64,000 bases of DNA from positions 744,001 to 808,000 of the forward strand of contig NZ_CP169368.1 in the NCBI RefSeq assembly GCF_042485795.1, given 5' to 3'. Origin of the DNA: Lonepinella sp042485795. GTDB taxonomy: Bacteria > Pseudomonadota > Gammaproteobacteria > Enterobacterales > Pasteurellaceae. Below the pieces are notes generated by a model. It did not search any database, was not told the origin of the DNA, and saw nothing but the letters and a program-made list of their open reading frames with translations. The translations under genes were made by a program, and so were the position numbers. Of the stretch, positions 26,658 through 34,642 are shown in pieces. The number at the start of each line of letters is the position of its first letter. The stretch's first letter is position 1.

Positions 26658-28967
26658 ATGTTAATGTTAAACCAACAAATCTCTCAAATTATCGCTGATG
26701 AACTAAATGTTCATCCGCAACAAATTCTGGCTGCGATTCAGTTAGTCGATGATGGCAATACGATTCCTTTTATTGCTCGCTATCGTAAAGAAGTGACGGG
26801 TGGCTTAGACGATACCCAGTTACGCCATTTTGAAACCCGTTTAATTTATTTGCGTGAATTGGAAGATCGCCGTCAGACGATTCTGAAATCCATTGAAGAA
26901 CAAGGCAAACTCACCGCTGAACTGCAACAAAAAATTCAACAAACTCAAAGCAAAACCGAACTCGAAGATCTCTATCTTCCTTACAAACCAAAACGCCGCA
27001 CTAAAGGACAAATTGCCATTGAAGCAGGTCTTGAGCCGTTGGCGGATTTATTATGGTTGCAACCTACTCACGATCCCGATAGCACAGCAGAAACCTTTGT
27101 GAATGCCGAAAAAGGTGTGGTCGATAGTAAAGCGGCGTTAGACGGTGCGAAATATATTTTAATGGAACGCTTTGCCGAAGATGCACAATTATTGGCAAAA
27201 GTCCGTCAATATTTACAACAAAGTGCGGTGTTAATTTCCAAAGTTTTTGAGGGAAAAGAAACGGACGGGGCGAAATTCCGAGATTATTTCGATCATCAAG
27301 AACCGTTAAAAAATGTACCCTCACACCGTGCTTTAGCGATGTTGCGTGGACGTAATGAGGGTTTTCTGCAACTGAGCCTTAATGCCGATCCTGATGCAGC
27401 AGAAGGTAGTCGTTCAAGCTATTGTGAAGAAATTATTCGTGAGCATTTGGGTGTGCGTTTTAATGCTCAACCTGCGGATAAATGGCGTGAGCAAGTGATT
27501 GCATGGACATGGAAAATTAAACTGGCGTTACATTTAGAAACGGAATTAATGGGGGCTTTACGTGAAAAAGCAGAACAGGAAGCGATTGATGTTTTTGCCC
27601 GAAATTTAACCGCACTTTTAATGGCAGCCCCTGCTGGAGCGAAAAATACCATGGGACTTGACCCAGGTTTACGCACGGGGGTGAAAGTCGCCGTGGTGGA
27701 TAATACAGGAAAATTGCTCGATACCGCCACGATTTATCCACATACAGGGCAAACGGAAACCGCTTTGGTAACGTTGTTTAAATTGATTAAAACCCATAAT
27801 GTCGAATTAATTGCGATTGGTAACGGGACGGCATCACGTGAAACAGAACGTTTTGCCAAGGAAGTGATTAAACAAATTCCGCAAAATACACCACAGATTG
27901 TGGTCGTCAGTGAAGCAGGGGCATCGGTTTATTCTGCGTCTGAATTGGCGGCACAAGAATTTCCGAATTTAGATGTATCTTTACGTGGAGCGGTATCCAT
28001 AGCTCGCCGTTTGCAAGATCCGCTGGCGGAGCTAGTGAAAATTGAGCCAAAAGCTATTGGGGTAGGGCAATATCAACATGATGTGAATCAATCCCAACTG
28101 GCTCGTAAACTTGATGCGGTGGTAGAAGATTGTGTTAATGCTGTCGGGGTGGATTTAAATACGGCTTCATCTGCCTTATTGGCTCGTGTAGCTGGCATGA
28201 GTAAGACGCTTGCCCAAAATATCGTGGATTATCGTGATGAGAACGGACGTTTCAACAGTCGAACTGAATTGAAAAAAGTACCACGCTTAGGACCAAAAGC
28301 CTTTGAGCAATGTGCAGGTTTTATGCGAATTAATCAGGGCAAAAATCCCCTTGATGCGTCTGGAGTTCACCCCGAAGCCTATGCAGTAGTAGAAAAAATT
28401 TTACAAGCCACAGAACAATCCATTCAAGATTTAATGGGCAATGCTTCTGCTATTCGTCAGCTTGAAGCAAAACAATTCACCGATGAAAAATTTGGTTTAC
28501 CAACGGTAATGGATATTTTTAAAGAGCTAGAAAAACCAGGACGCGATCCACGGGGTGAATTTAAAACGGCGACCTTTATGGACGGCGTGGAAGACATCAC
28601 GGATTTGAAAGCAGGTATGATTTTAGAGGGAACCATTACTAACGTGACCAATTTCGGGGCATTTGTGGATATTGGTGTACATCAAGACGGCTTAGTACAT
28701 ATTTCATCGTTGGCGGATAAATTTGTTGAAGATCCCCATCAAGTGGTGAAAACAGGCGATGTGGTAAAAGTCAAAGTGCTTGAAGTCGATGTGGCTCGCA
28801 AACGGATTGCCTTAACCATGCGATTAGAGGAAAGTGCGGTGAAAAAAGAGCAAAAATTTGACCGCAGTTCTGAACGAAATTCATCGCCCAAAGGTCGCCA
28901 TGAACGGCATAATCAATCTTTCACCAATAATGCCTTTGCTGATGCGTTAAAAGGTTGGAAAAAATAA
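26658..28967 (+). CDS. tex: Transcription accessory protein Tex (YhgF)
   Basis: Tex is a cytoplasmic RNA-binding protein homologous to eukaryotic Spt6 and linked to transcription and stress. The 769-residue protein shows the standard order: a helical N-terminus with IPFIARYRKE, a YqgF/RNase H-like domain (GLDPGLRTGVKV, about 333-344), helix-hairpin-helix repeats (NTASSALLARVAGM and RTELKKVPRLGPKAFEQC), and a C-terminal S1 domain (GMILEGTITNVTNFGAFVDI). A second ATG two codons later is an alternative start. It appears monocistronic. Confidence 0.96.
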   Translation: MLMLNQQISQIIADELNVHPQQILAAIQLVDDGNTIPFIARYRKEVTGGLDDTQLRHFETRLIYLRELEDRRQTILKSIEEQGKLTAELQQKIQQTQSKTELEDLYLPYKPKRRTKGQIAIEAGLEPLADLLWLQPTHDPDSTAETFVNAEKGVVDSKAALDGAKYILMERFAEDAQLLAKVRQYLQQSAVLISKVFEGKETDGAKFRDYFDHQEPLKNVPSHRALAMLRGRNEGFLQLSLNADPDAAEGSRSSYCEEIIREHLGVRFNAQPADKWREQVIAWTWKIKLALHLETELMGALREKAEQEAIDVFARNLTALLMAAPAGAKNTMGLDPGLRTGVKVAVVDNTGKLLDTATIYPHTGQTETALVTLFKLIKTHNVELIAIGNGTASRETERFAKEVIKQIPQNTPQIVVVSEAGASVYSASELAAQEFPNLDVSLRGAVSIARRLQDPLAELVKIEPKAIGVGQYQHDVNQSQLARKLDAVVEDCVNAVGVDLNTASSALLARVAGMSKTLAQNIVDYRDENGRFNSRTELKKVPRLGPKAFEQCAGFMRINQGKNPLDASGVHPEAYAVVEKILQATEQSIQDLMGNASAIRQLEAKQFTDEKFGLPTVMDIFKELEKPGRDPRGEFKTATFMDGVEDITDLKAGMILEGTITNVTNFGAFVDIGVHQDGLVHISSLADKFVEDPHQVVKTGDVVKVKVLEVDVARKRIALTMRLEESAVKKEQKFDRSSERNSSPKGRHERHNQSFTNNAFADALKGWKK

Positions 28968-28976
28968 TTTTTAAGT

Positions 28977-29005
28977 TGTAGAAGATCGATCTCTGATCTT
29001 CTACA
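28977..29005 (+). terminator. Hairpin after tex
   Basis: TGTAGAAGATC and GATCTTCTACA form a perfect 11-bp stem with a 7-nt loop, about 10 nt after the tex stop. It lacks a strong T tract (ATATTAG follows), so termination efficiency is uncertain. Confidence 0.6.
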
Positions 29006-29097
29006 TATTAGAACATTTCATCCGCATCTTTTCATTGCTGTTTTTACCACTAATAAAATATCTTAACTATTATTTTATCTATTTTATTAAAAATTTT

Positions 29098-29126
29098 TGT
29101 AAGGTTTCTGCTACTCGTTCGACTAA
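29098..29126 (+). promoter_or_regulatory. Possible ECF-sigma promoter of the Met-rich gene
   Basis: TGTAAGG is separated by 15 nt from CGACTAA, about 65 nt upstream of the Met-rich protein. This resembles the general layout of ECF-type promoters (an AAC-like -35, a CGA/CGT -10). It is a resemblance only; no sigma factor gene is in the window. Confidence 0.25.
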
Positions 29127-29191
29127 TGCTAATGAAAGGATAGTGAATATATTCTTTCGCTAACAATTTATCTTAATCAAAGGAGAAATCT

Positions 29192-29536
29192 ATGAAATCT
29201 TTAAATATTTTAAAAACCTTAAGTGCAGTATCATTACTTTCTATTTTTGCCGTGAACGCAAATGCAGCTGATATGAAAAAAGATCAGATGAACAAAGACC
29301 AAATGCACTCAGAAATGATGAAAGCTGACGAAATGAAAAAAGGTGATATGAAATCAGATATGATGATGAAATCTGATGAAATGAAAAAAGGAGACATGCA
29401 CTCAGACATGATGAAATCTGATGAAATGAAAAAAGGAGACATGAAATCGGGCATGATGAAATCCGACAATATGAAAAAAGGAGGTACAAAATCGGACATG
29501 ATGAAATCCGACGAGATGAAAAAAGACAAAATGTAA
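29192..29536 (+). CDS. Methionine-rich periplasmic repeat protein (MxKDx-type)
   Basis: A 114-residue protein with a clear signal peptide (residues 1-25, cleavage near ANA/AD) and AAGGAG before the ATG. The mature part is made almost only of Met, Lys, Asp, Ser, Gly and Glu. About 23 of 89 residues are Met, with no aromatic or cysteine residues. From residue 40 to the end it is built of five near-copies of a 15-residue unit (SDMMKSDEMKKGDMK). It resembles the pentapeptide MxKDx family and, in composition, MrpX, a Met-rich periplasmic protein that scavenges hypochlorite in Azospira. Metal (copper) binding through Met is the other plausible role. No partner gene is adjacent. Confidence 0.8.
   Translation: MKSLNILKTLSAVSLLSIFAVNANAADMKKDQMNKDQMHSEMMKADEMKKGDMKSDMMMKSDEMKKGDMHSDMMKSDEMKKGDMKSGMMKSDNMKKGGTKSDMMKSDEMKKDKM
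29309..29533 (+). repeat. 45-bp coding tandem repeat
   Basis: Five imperfect copies of a 45-bp unit (GATGATGAAATCTGATG... then AAAAAAGG... then ACATG) encode the 15-residue Met-rich repeat. One copy has an extra Met codon and the last is truncated. Copy number could vary by slippage without shifting the frame. Confidence 0.8.
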
Positions 29537-29697
29537 TTGTAATTAGAATAAACTGCAATGGTGGTGTCATTAGTCTATGTATAGTATAGCGAGTTTGATA
29601 CCACCTTAATTCATTGTCGCAAATAAAGAAAATTAAAACTGATCTTCTACACCTGAACCAAATTTATCACTGTTATTTTAATGAGATTAATTGCCAT

Positions 29698-29725
29698 AAA
29701 AAAAGCCCCATTAAAATAATGGGGC
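29698..29725 (-). terminator. Terminator of the porin gene
   Basis: On the minus strand GCCCCATTA pairs with TAATGGGGC over a 3-nt loop and is followed by seven T residues, 44 nt after the porin stop. Confidence 0.92.
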
Positions 29726-29768
29726 GAAAGGATCAAATGATAAAAAACATTAGCAATTTCGTTAGAGA

Positions 29769-30824
29769 TTAGAAGAAGATACGAGTACCTAAAGCGATTT
29801 GTTTATTTTTAGCTTGAGCGCCTGTGTCACCACCTTTAATTTTTAATGAACCACCTTCAACATAAACTAATACATTTTTGTTGAAATGGTGATCTGCTCC
29901 CAAGAACCAACCGCGTAATTTATCGTTCGCCATACCTTGAGTTTTACCTGTACCAAATAAATATTCAGCATAAACAGCATTATTTGGTGTAACGTGGTAT
30001 TTTAAACCAACTTCAAATTGGTCAATTTTCTCATAGTTGATAGAGCTACCAGCTGAGTCTTTAAGTGCAGGACCTTTAAGAGCCACAACTGTTTTACCTT
30101 TTGGAGCTTGTTGATGAGCCCAATCAAAACCAAATTCTACAGGACCATAAGATAAGCCAATAGCTGCACCTGCACTTTTCACTTTATAATCATTAGTTGC
30201 TAAAGTACCTTTAGTTTGTTCGCTATAACCACCTTCTGTAGAGAAACCGAATTCACCCACTTTTGTGCTATAGAATGCACCAAGTGCAAAACCTTGGTCT
30301 GCATCAGCAGTGTGACCTGATGTACTTTCTTTTGTTGCATCACCGAACAAGTAATCTGCACCAAAATGGAAACCGCCAAATTTAGCAGATTCAAAATGAA
30401 CTGCTTTATTATGAGAATCTACTACTTTAACGATTGCCCCTAATTCATAAGTATAGTCAGATAAACCAATAGCATCACCAGTGGTTAATTGACGACCGAA
30501 TGTTAAAGTACCGATGTCTTTATGTTCAAATCCACCGAATAAACGTTTAGTATGAATACCATCACCAATCGTACCATGTTGAGTAAAACGAATTTCCATA
30601 TTAGCTAATGCACTGAAACCGTTACCAATTTCTTGATAAGCACGAACACGTACACGAGAACCTTTGTCCACTAAATCTGTACGTTTACCAGTTTCGTTTT
30701 TAACTTGCATTGAAATACGACCATCAACATCAAGTTTAGTACCATCTTGTTGATAAACCACAGTTGCATTGGCAGCACTAGAAGCTAAGGCAGCGACGGC
30801 TAGAGCGATAAGTGTTTTTTTCAT
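29769..30824 (-). CDS. General porin, OmpP2-like
   Basis: A 351-residue outer-membrane trimeric porin. The signal peptide is MKKTLIALAVAALASSAANA (1-20), and the mature start is TVVYQQDGTKLDVDGR. The barrel shows alternating beta-strand patterns, including GGFEHKDIGTLTFGRQ, and ends in a terminal Phe (LGTRIFF). It resembles Haemophilus OmpP2, the main diffusion channel. Residues around 225-260 (GKTVVALKGPALKDSAG) look like an exposed variable loop. The upstream region carries two CRP-like sites. Which OmpP2 paralogue this is cannot be decided here. Confidence 0.9.
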   Translation of the reverse strand: MKKTLIALAVAALASSAANATVVYQQDGTKLDVDGRISMQVKNETGKRTDLVDKGSRVRVRAYQEIGNGFSALANMEIRFTQHGTIGDGIHTKRLFGGFEHKDIGTLTFGRQLTTGDAIGLSDYTYELGAIVKVVDSHNKAVHFESAKFGGFHFGADYLFGDATKESTSGHTADADQGFALGAFYSTKVGEFGFSTEGGYSEQTKGTLATNDYKVKSAGAAIGLSYGPVEFGFDWAHQQAPKGKTVVALKGPALKDSAGSSINYEKIDQFEVGLKYHVTPNNAVYAEYLFGTGKTQGMANDKLRGWFLGADHHFNKNVLVYVEGGSLKIKGGDTGAQAKNKQIALGTRIFF

Positions 30825-31025
30825 AATAATGTTTCCTTATTTTGGTTAAGTATAACAAATCGATTATTTCGACTAGAGTTTAGCAAATTCCTTTGCTATT
30901 TGAAGTTTTACTTCTTGATGCGAAATTTAAATGAATTGATTTTTTATGTCAATATAGGGAACTTTTTTGAAGAAAACATGATTTGTAGATTAATCAATAT
31001 GTTATGAAATTTCATTAGATTGAAA

Positions 31026-31047
31026 AAATGAGATCTAGATCACAAAT
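31026..31047. promoter_or_regulatory. CRP-like site, proximal
   Basis: TGAGA-TCTAGA-TCACA matches the CRP consensus TGTGA-N6-TCACA in nine of ten core positions, with A/T flanks. It lies about 205 nt upstream of the porin start. Confidence 0.6.
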
Positions 31048-31180
31048 TTGAAAGAATTTTTCTATATTATTATTTTTTGTGAATTTTCAATTAATTGATT
31101 TAAAAGGAATAATTAAATTTGTTTATCTTTTATTAAAGTAAATATTCAAAAATAAATATAGACAGGAAAGTTTATTTCAA

Positions 31181-31202
31181 AAATGTGAACTAGATCACAT
31201 TT
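31181..31202. promoter_or_regulatory. CRP-like site, distal, near-perfect
   Basis: AAATGTGA-ACTAGA-TCACATTT is fully palindromic in both half-sites and matches the CRP consensus at all core positions. It lies about 360 nt upstream of the porin. The regulated gene is not certain, because the GST gene ends on the other side and is transcribed towards it. Confidence 0.7.
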
Positions 31203-31276
31203 TTAGTGGGAACTTTTTGAGAAATGACAAAGGATTAGTCAAAAAATAGGATAGATTGCAGGGTGACAAGACATCC

Positions 31277-31324
31277 GCCCCGCACTGGCGTACGGGGCTA
31301 AGCATGGTGACGCCACGCTGTGGC
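31277..31324 (+). repeat. Two-hairpin dispersed repeat, copy B
   Basis: Hairpin 1 is GCCCCGCAC with GTACGGGGC (one mismatch), hairpin 2 is GCCAC/GTGGC (31312-31324), joined by a TAAGCATGGTGAC linker. It forms a head-to-head pair with copy C. Confidence 0.8.
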
Positions 31325-31343
31325 TTGGGTTCGGGGGTGGATA

Positions 31344-31390
31344 GATGCGGAGCATCGTGACTATGCTTAGCCCTGTACGTGAGTGCAGGG
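31344..31390 (-). repeat. Two-hairpin dispersed repeat, copy C
   Basis: Inverted relative to copy B. Hairpin 2 is GATGC/GCATC (31344-31356) and hairpin 1 is CCCTGTAC/GTGCAGGG (31371-31390), with a CTATGCTTAG linker. Copy C lies 9 nt beyond the GST stop and may serve as its terminator. Confidence 0.8.
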
Positions 31391-31399
31391 TGACAAGCC

Positions 31400-32020
31400 T
31401 TATTTTCCTTGTAACACCTGTTGCTCAATTTGTTGGGCTTTTTGCCAACTTGGAAGTTGATGTAAATCGGCAAGATAGCGATCAATATGCGTGAATTTAC
31501 CTTGATATACCATTTTCATAAAGATTAGAGCAAATGCTAGGGCAAAATCGGCTCCCGTAAGTTTGTCGCCCATAATATAACGTTTATTGGCTAATTGACG
31601 GTTTACATAGTTATAAACTTTTTCTATTTCACTGTCTGCATAAGCTAAGGTGTTTTGTGGTGGAGTGGGTTCTCTCGCAGCAATAAATTTAAGCACTAAG
31701 GGAATCATTGCGGTGCTTTCACTAAATTGTAGCCATTGTAAATATTCGGCATATTCAGGACTATCTGTCGCTGGAGCGAGTTGTGGGGCGTGATTTGCGA
31801 TAATCCATTCCACCATAGCCACTGATTCAGTGATGACTTTTCCGTCAATTTCAAGTAACGGAACTTTGCCTAACGGGTGAATATCTTTCAGTGCTTCTGG
31901 TGCGTGCATATTTTCTTGACGTTTATGCGAGATTAATTCATAAGGCAAGCCAATATGTTCCAATAACCAAGTCACTCGCATAGCACGAGAACGGTCGAGA
32001 TAGTGTAGTTTGAGTTTCAT
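31400..32020 (-). CDS. Glutathione S-transferase family protein
   Basis: A 206-residue cytoplasmic GST-fold protein. The thioredoxin-like N-terminal domain begins KLHYLDRSRAMRVTWLLEH and contains the glutathione-binding GKVPLLEIDGKVITES (about residues 52-67). The helical C-terminal domain has the GDKLTGADFALAF motif (about 151-163). The start is preceded by AAGGAAAC. The serine in LDRSRA is the likely activating residue. The substrate is unknown. Confidence 0.9.
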   Translation of the reverse strand: MKLKLHYLDRSRAMRVTWLLEHIGLPYELISHKRQENMHAPEALKDIHPLGKVPLLEIDGKVITESVAMVEWIIANHAPQLAPATDSPEYAEYLQWLQFSESTAMIPLVLKFIAAREPTPPQNTLAYADSEIEKVYNYVNRQLANKRYIMGDKLTGADFALAFALIFMKMVYQGKFTHIDRYLADLHQLPSWQKAQQIEQQVLQGK

Positions 32021-32084
32021 GTTTGTTTCCTTTGAGTTCTATAACATTGCAATCAAATAAGTTTCTATCGTAAGATTATTAAAT

Positions 32085-32324
32085 TTAGTTATCAACATTA
32101 ACATTCTTATAGCCCCGATTAAACAGTGCAACCATTTCTGGGTGTGGATCAGGTTCAGCGTCTAATATCGCCATTGCTTTTTGCCATTGTTGAGCATTTA
32201 AACGAATTGTTTGATGTTTATTAATGACTTTAACGGCTCTTTCAAAAGCACTTTCTAATATTGTTGGTTTGTCTGATTGTGCTATTTGAGTTTTATGTTT
32301 ACTGCATGGGTAATCAGTTTTCAT
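32085..32324 (-). pseudogene. DUF1778 antitoxin fragment (possible remnant)
   Basis: A 79-residue frame whose last 50 residues (ESAFERAVKVI...LNAQQWQKAMAILDAEPDPHP) resemble the C-terminal, toxin-neutralising half of DUF1778 (TacA-type) antitoxins. The N-terminal ribbon-helix-helix DNA-binding part is replaced by an unrelated leader, and no GNAT toxin gene follows. The start overlaps the NYN gene stop by 11 nt and has no good Shine-Dalgarno. Most likely a decayed toxin-antitoxin remnant; a small functional partner of the NYN gene cannot be excluded. Confidence 0.55.
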
Positions 32325-33177
32325 CCAATTTTAAAACCTTTCTTAAATTTCTCATTGCTTCTTCATGCGTAATAGTTTCTTCTAACCCATTTTGCATTTT
32401 GTAGATTAAATCAAGTTCCATTTCAACATCTGCTAAGCTATGTAATGATTCTTTACCCATTTTCACCCTATTTAAAACAGCTTCTGCCAATATGATTTCT
32501 TGTAAATCATCATGTTTCTTTTTATGAAAGTATGTACTTCTTAATCCATCAATATGCTCATTAAGTTGGTCAGGGATATTTTGATGTATAGGATCTAAAA
32601 TAAAGTCAACACCTTCTCTCCTTGCCAACTTTGCAGCGGGTACAAAATCAGAATCACCAGCAATAAGTACTATTTGATTAACTTGTTTTTTTAAAGCTAG
32701 TGTGGTTATATCAATACCTATTCGCATATCAACACCTTTCTGCCGAGTATTAATAATCACATCATTTTCTTGCAATGGAGATTTTGATAGATCACGTTTT
32801 CCTTTTAAAATAGCTTGTTCAATATCTGGTTTAATAATCCATTCTACGGTTTGAGATAAATCACCCAATCGCAATGCTAATTTTCTTTTTTTTAATAAAC
32901 GTTGGTGTAGTTCGGTTCTGAATATGGCTTCATTTGATTTCGAGAAATCAAATGCCTTTTTGCTGATAGGATTGTGCATTTTCTTTTCCAATGGAGCACA
33001 ATCGTAGAAAAAAATACGATAGAGTTCTTGTTTAACTTTTCTTTTGTCCGATAAATGTAACATAGCACAGCGAACAGCGAGATCTGCTATACGTTGTGCA
33101 TTAAAATAGTTATTTGGTTCAAAATGCCTGATACGTTTAATAAAATAAGCACCATCAATTAAAATTGCCGTCGCCAT
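32314..33177 (-). CDS. NYN-domain (LabA/DUF88-type) putative ribonuclease
   Basis: A 287-residue protein with a PIN-like NYN nuclease fold. Acidic positions typical of the family are Asp8 (ILIDGAYF), Asp150 and Asp156 (GVDMRIGIDI), and Asp175/Asp177 (GDSDFVPAAKLA). A C-terminal region of about 60 residues after 225 is helical and may bind a partner. The gene is A/T-rich, I saw no uptake signal in it, and it ends on the DUF1778 fragment, which suggests horizontal transfer. AAGGAAAA precedes the ATG. The RNA target is unknown. Confidence 0.8.
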   Translation of the reverse strand: MATAILIDGAYFIKRIRHFEPNNYFNAQRIADLAVRCAMLHLSDKRKVKQELYRIFFYDCAPLEKKMHNPISKKAFDFSKSNEAIFRTELHQRLLKKRKLALRLGDLSQTVEWIIKPDIEQAILKGKRDLSKSPLQENDVIINTRQKGVDMRIGIDITTLALKKQVNQIVLIAGDSDFVPAAKLARREGVDFILDPIHQNIPDQLNEHIDGLRSTYFHKKKHDDLQEIILAEAVLNRVKMGKESLHSLADVEMELDLIYKMQNGLEETITHEEAMRNLRKVLKLDEN

Positions 33178-33202
33178 TTTCTTTTCCTTATATAGAAAAA
33201 AA

Positions 33203-33259
33203 CCCTAAGGTTCGGCATAATGTCTGGATAAGTGACAAAAGCGTACAACTAAGGGTCGG
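33203..33259. promoter_or_regulatory. 11-bp direct repeats before the NYN gene
   Basis: CTAAGGTTCGG (33205-33215) and CTAAGGGTCGG (33249-33259) are direct repeats with one mismatch, spaced 44 nt start to start. They lie 28-82 nt upstream of the NYN start. They look like tandem binding sites for a regulator; identity unknown. Confidence 0.4.
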
Positions 33260-33368
33260 ATTATTACTAAGTATAAATTTTTGTCTGTTAATGTCAAGTG
33301 GATATTAATAAAAAAACAACGACATCATCCTTGATATCGTTGGTTGATTAAAATTAAGAGGAAATCAC

Positions 33369-33414
33369 ACCGCACTTTTACACCAGTCGCATCTGGGAAA
33401 CGCAAAAGTGCGGT
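33369..33414 (-). terminator. Inverted uptake-signal terminator of nanM
   Basis: ACCGCACTTTT and AAAAGTGCGGT form an 11-bp stem with a 24-nt loop, 18 nt after the nanM stop. It ends the siaP-siaQM-nanM transcript. Confidence 0.7.
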
Positions 33415-33432
33415 CATTTTTTTTGAAGATTT

Positions 33433-34611
33433 TTATTCTTCAACGACAAGTTTTTTGCCGTCATAGCTTACAGTACGAACTTCGGTTAATGCTTTACCGC
33501 CGTCTGTTTCACCCCCGACAAATAACACTTTATTTTCATACGGTAAAGCTACACCGTAAGCAATATTGTGCGGATAGTTACCGATAATTTTCCAAGTACC
33601 GCTTTTAGCATCTAAAGTATAGAAGTCGCTATGATAGGTTTTTTTCAAGCCACCAGTACGGTGAGCATCGTTGATGCCTTTGGCATAGTTCGCTCTTGCA
33701 CCTGGGAAGTTTGCCCCACCTGTCACGATAAAGTGACCGTTGGTATAACCGCCCATACCGCCTGCGATACCGTCTTGTTGATCATAACCTTTCGGTGCTG
33801 GTAAGTTGCCAAGTTTTTTCCAGTCTTTTACGCCATCTTTGGTGATAGTACCTTGTGCGGTGCCATCAGTACGAAGACCTGCTTTGATTTCACCGTTGAC
33901 CACTAACAATTTGCCATTGTTAATACCCACAGATGCTCCTGCACGACCTGAATATGGGAAGTAACCTTCGTTACGCCATGTGTTAGTCGCAGGTTCGTAA
34001 CTCACAATTTCAGATGAGAAGAAGAAGTCTTGCGCACGTAGGTTAAAGTACGCATCAAAGATTGGTGCGGTTTTTTCTTTGATTTTATCTTTGTCGGCTT
34101 CTTTGTCTAAACCTGCACTAGCTTTTTTCACGTCTTGGAATAAGCCGTTCCAGATTTCTTGGTTGATACCACCCACGAAGTAAACTTTGCCGTGATCAGT
34201 CACGCCAGTTGCACCCACAGCTGCACGAGGCGAACGTGTATCTAATTTTGTCCAAGTGTTAGTGGCTGGATCATAAGAATAAGCATCGTTGATTACTTGG
34301 TTATCGGCTACATCGTTATTTTGGAAACCACCGAAAACATAAAGTTTGCCATCAATGCCAGCTGCGACTGGTTGGTTACGAGCACCGCCCGGGAATGCAG
34401 CTAATTCTTGCCATTTTGCATCTTTCTCTTTTAAGTTAAGAGAATAGAATTTGTCACCGCCTGAACCTAATCCCACATAAACGGTGTCGCCGATCAATGC
34501 ACCTGCACCGCTTTTGATCCCAACGGGTAAATCAGGATATTGTGCCGCTTGGGCAGCGAAAGCCGTTAAGCCTAATACAGATACAGCTAATAAAGATTTA
34601 GTGAATTTCAT
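33433..34611 (-). CDS. nanM: N-acetylneuraminate epimerase
   Basis: NanM is a periplasmic mutarotase that converts alpha- to beta-sialic acid for uptake. The 392-residue protein has a signal peptide (1-22, ending AQAA) and a kelch-type six-bladed propeller, visible as repeated GG-containing strands (YVFGGFQNND, VYFVGGINQ, LLVVNGEIK, FIVTGGANFP, VLFVGGETDGG). It follows siaQM by 31 nt, as in H. influenzae. Confidence 0.96.
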   Translation of the reverse strand: MKFTKSLLAVSVLGLTAFAAQAAQYPDLPVGIKSGAGALIGDTVYVGLGSGGDKFYSLNLKEKDAKWQELAAFPGGARNQPVAAGIDGKLYVFGGFQNNDVADNQVINDAYSYDPATNTWTKLDTRSPRAAVGATGVTDHGKVYFVGGINQEIWNGLFQDVKKASAGLDKEADKDKIKEKTAPIFDAYFNLRAQDFFFSSEIVSYEPATNTWRNEGYFPYSGRAGASVGINNGKLLVVNGEIKAGLRTDGTAQGTITKDGVKDWKKLGNLPAPKGYDQQDGIAGGMGGYTNGHFIVTGGANFPGARANYAKGINDAHRTGGLKKTYHSDFYTLDAKSGTWKIIGNYPHNIAYGVALPYENKVLFVGGETDGGKALTEVRTVSYDGKKLVVEE

Positions 34612-34642
34612 AATAGAACTCCTTAATATGTATTTTTAAATG

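Larger units (their letters stand above)
30825..31276. other. Porin upstream region
   Basis: This A/T-rich stretch upstream of the porin has no credible gene. It holds two CRP-like sites (separate entries) and then runs into the repeat pair at 31277-31390. An open frame at 31195-31485 on the minus strand overlaps the repeats and is not called. Confidence 0.6.

Noticed and set aside
29241..29570. Long frames antisense to the Met-rich gene
   Set aside because: They mirror the repetitive codons of the real gene, which has a signal peptide and a strong ribosome site.
29559..29608. Inverted repeat GGTGGTGTCA/TGATACCACC after the Met-rich gene
   Set aside because: One imperfect pair, a long loop and no T tract; too weak to call a terminator.
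28995..29650. 10-mer GATCTTCTAC present both after tex and near 29641
   Set aside because: A single short match without flanking similarity; probably chance.
31195..31485. 96-codon minus-strand frame between porin and GST
   Set aside because: It runs through the CRP-like site, two hairpin repeats and the end of the GST gene; it is a by-product of the repeats.
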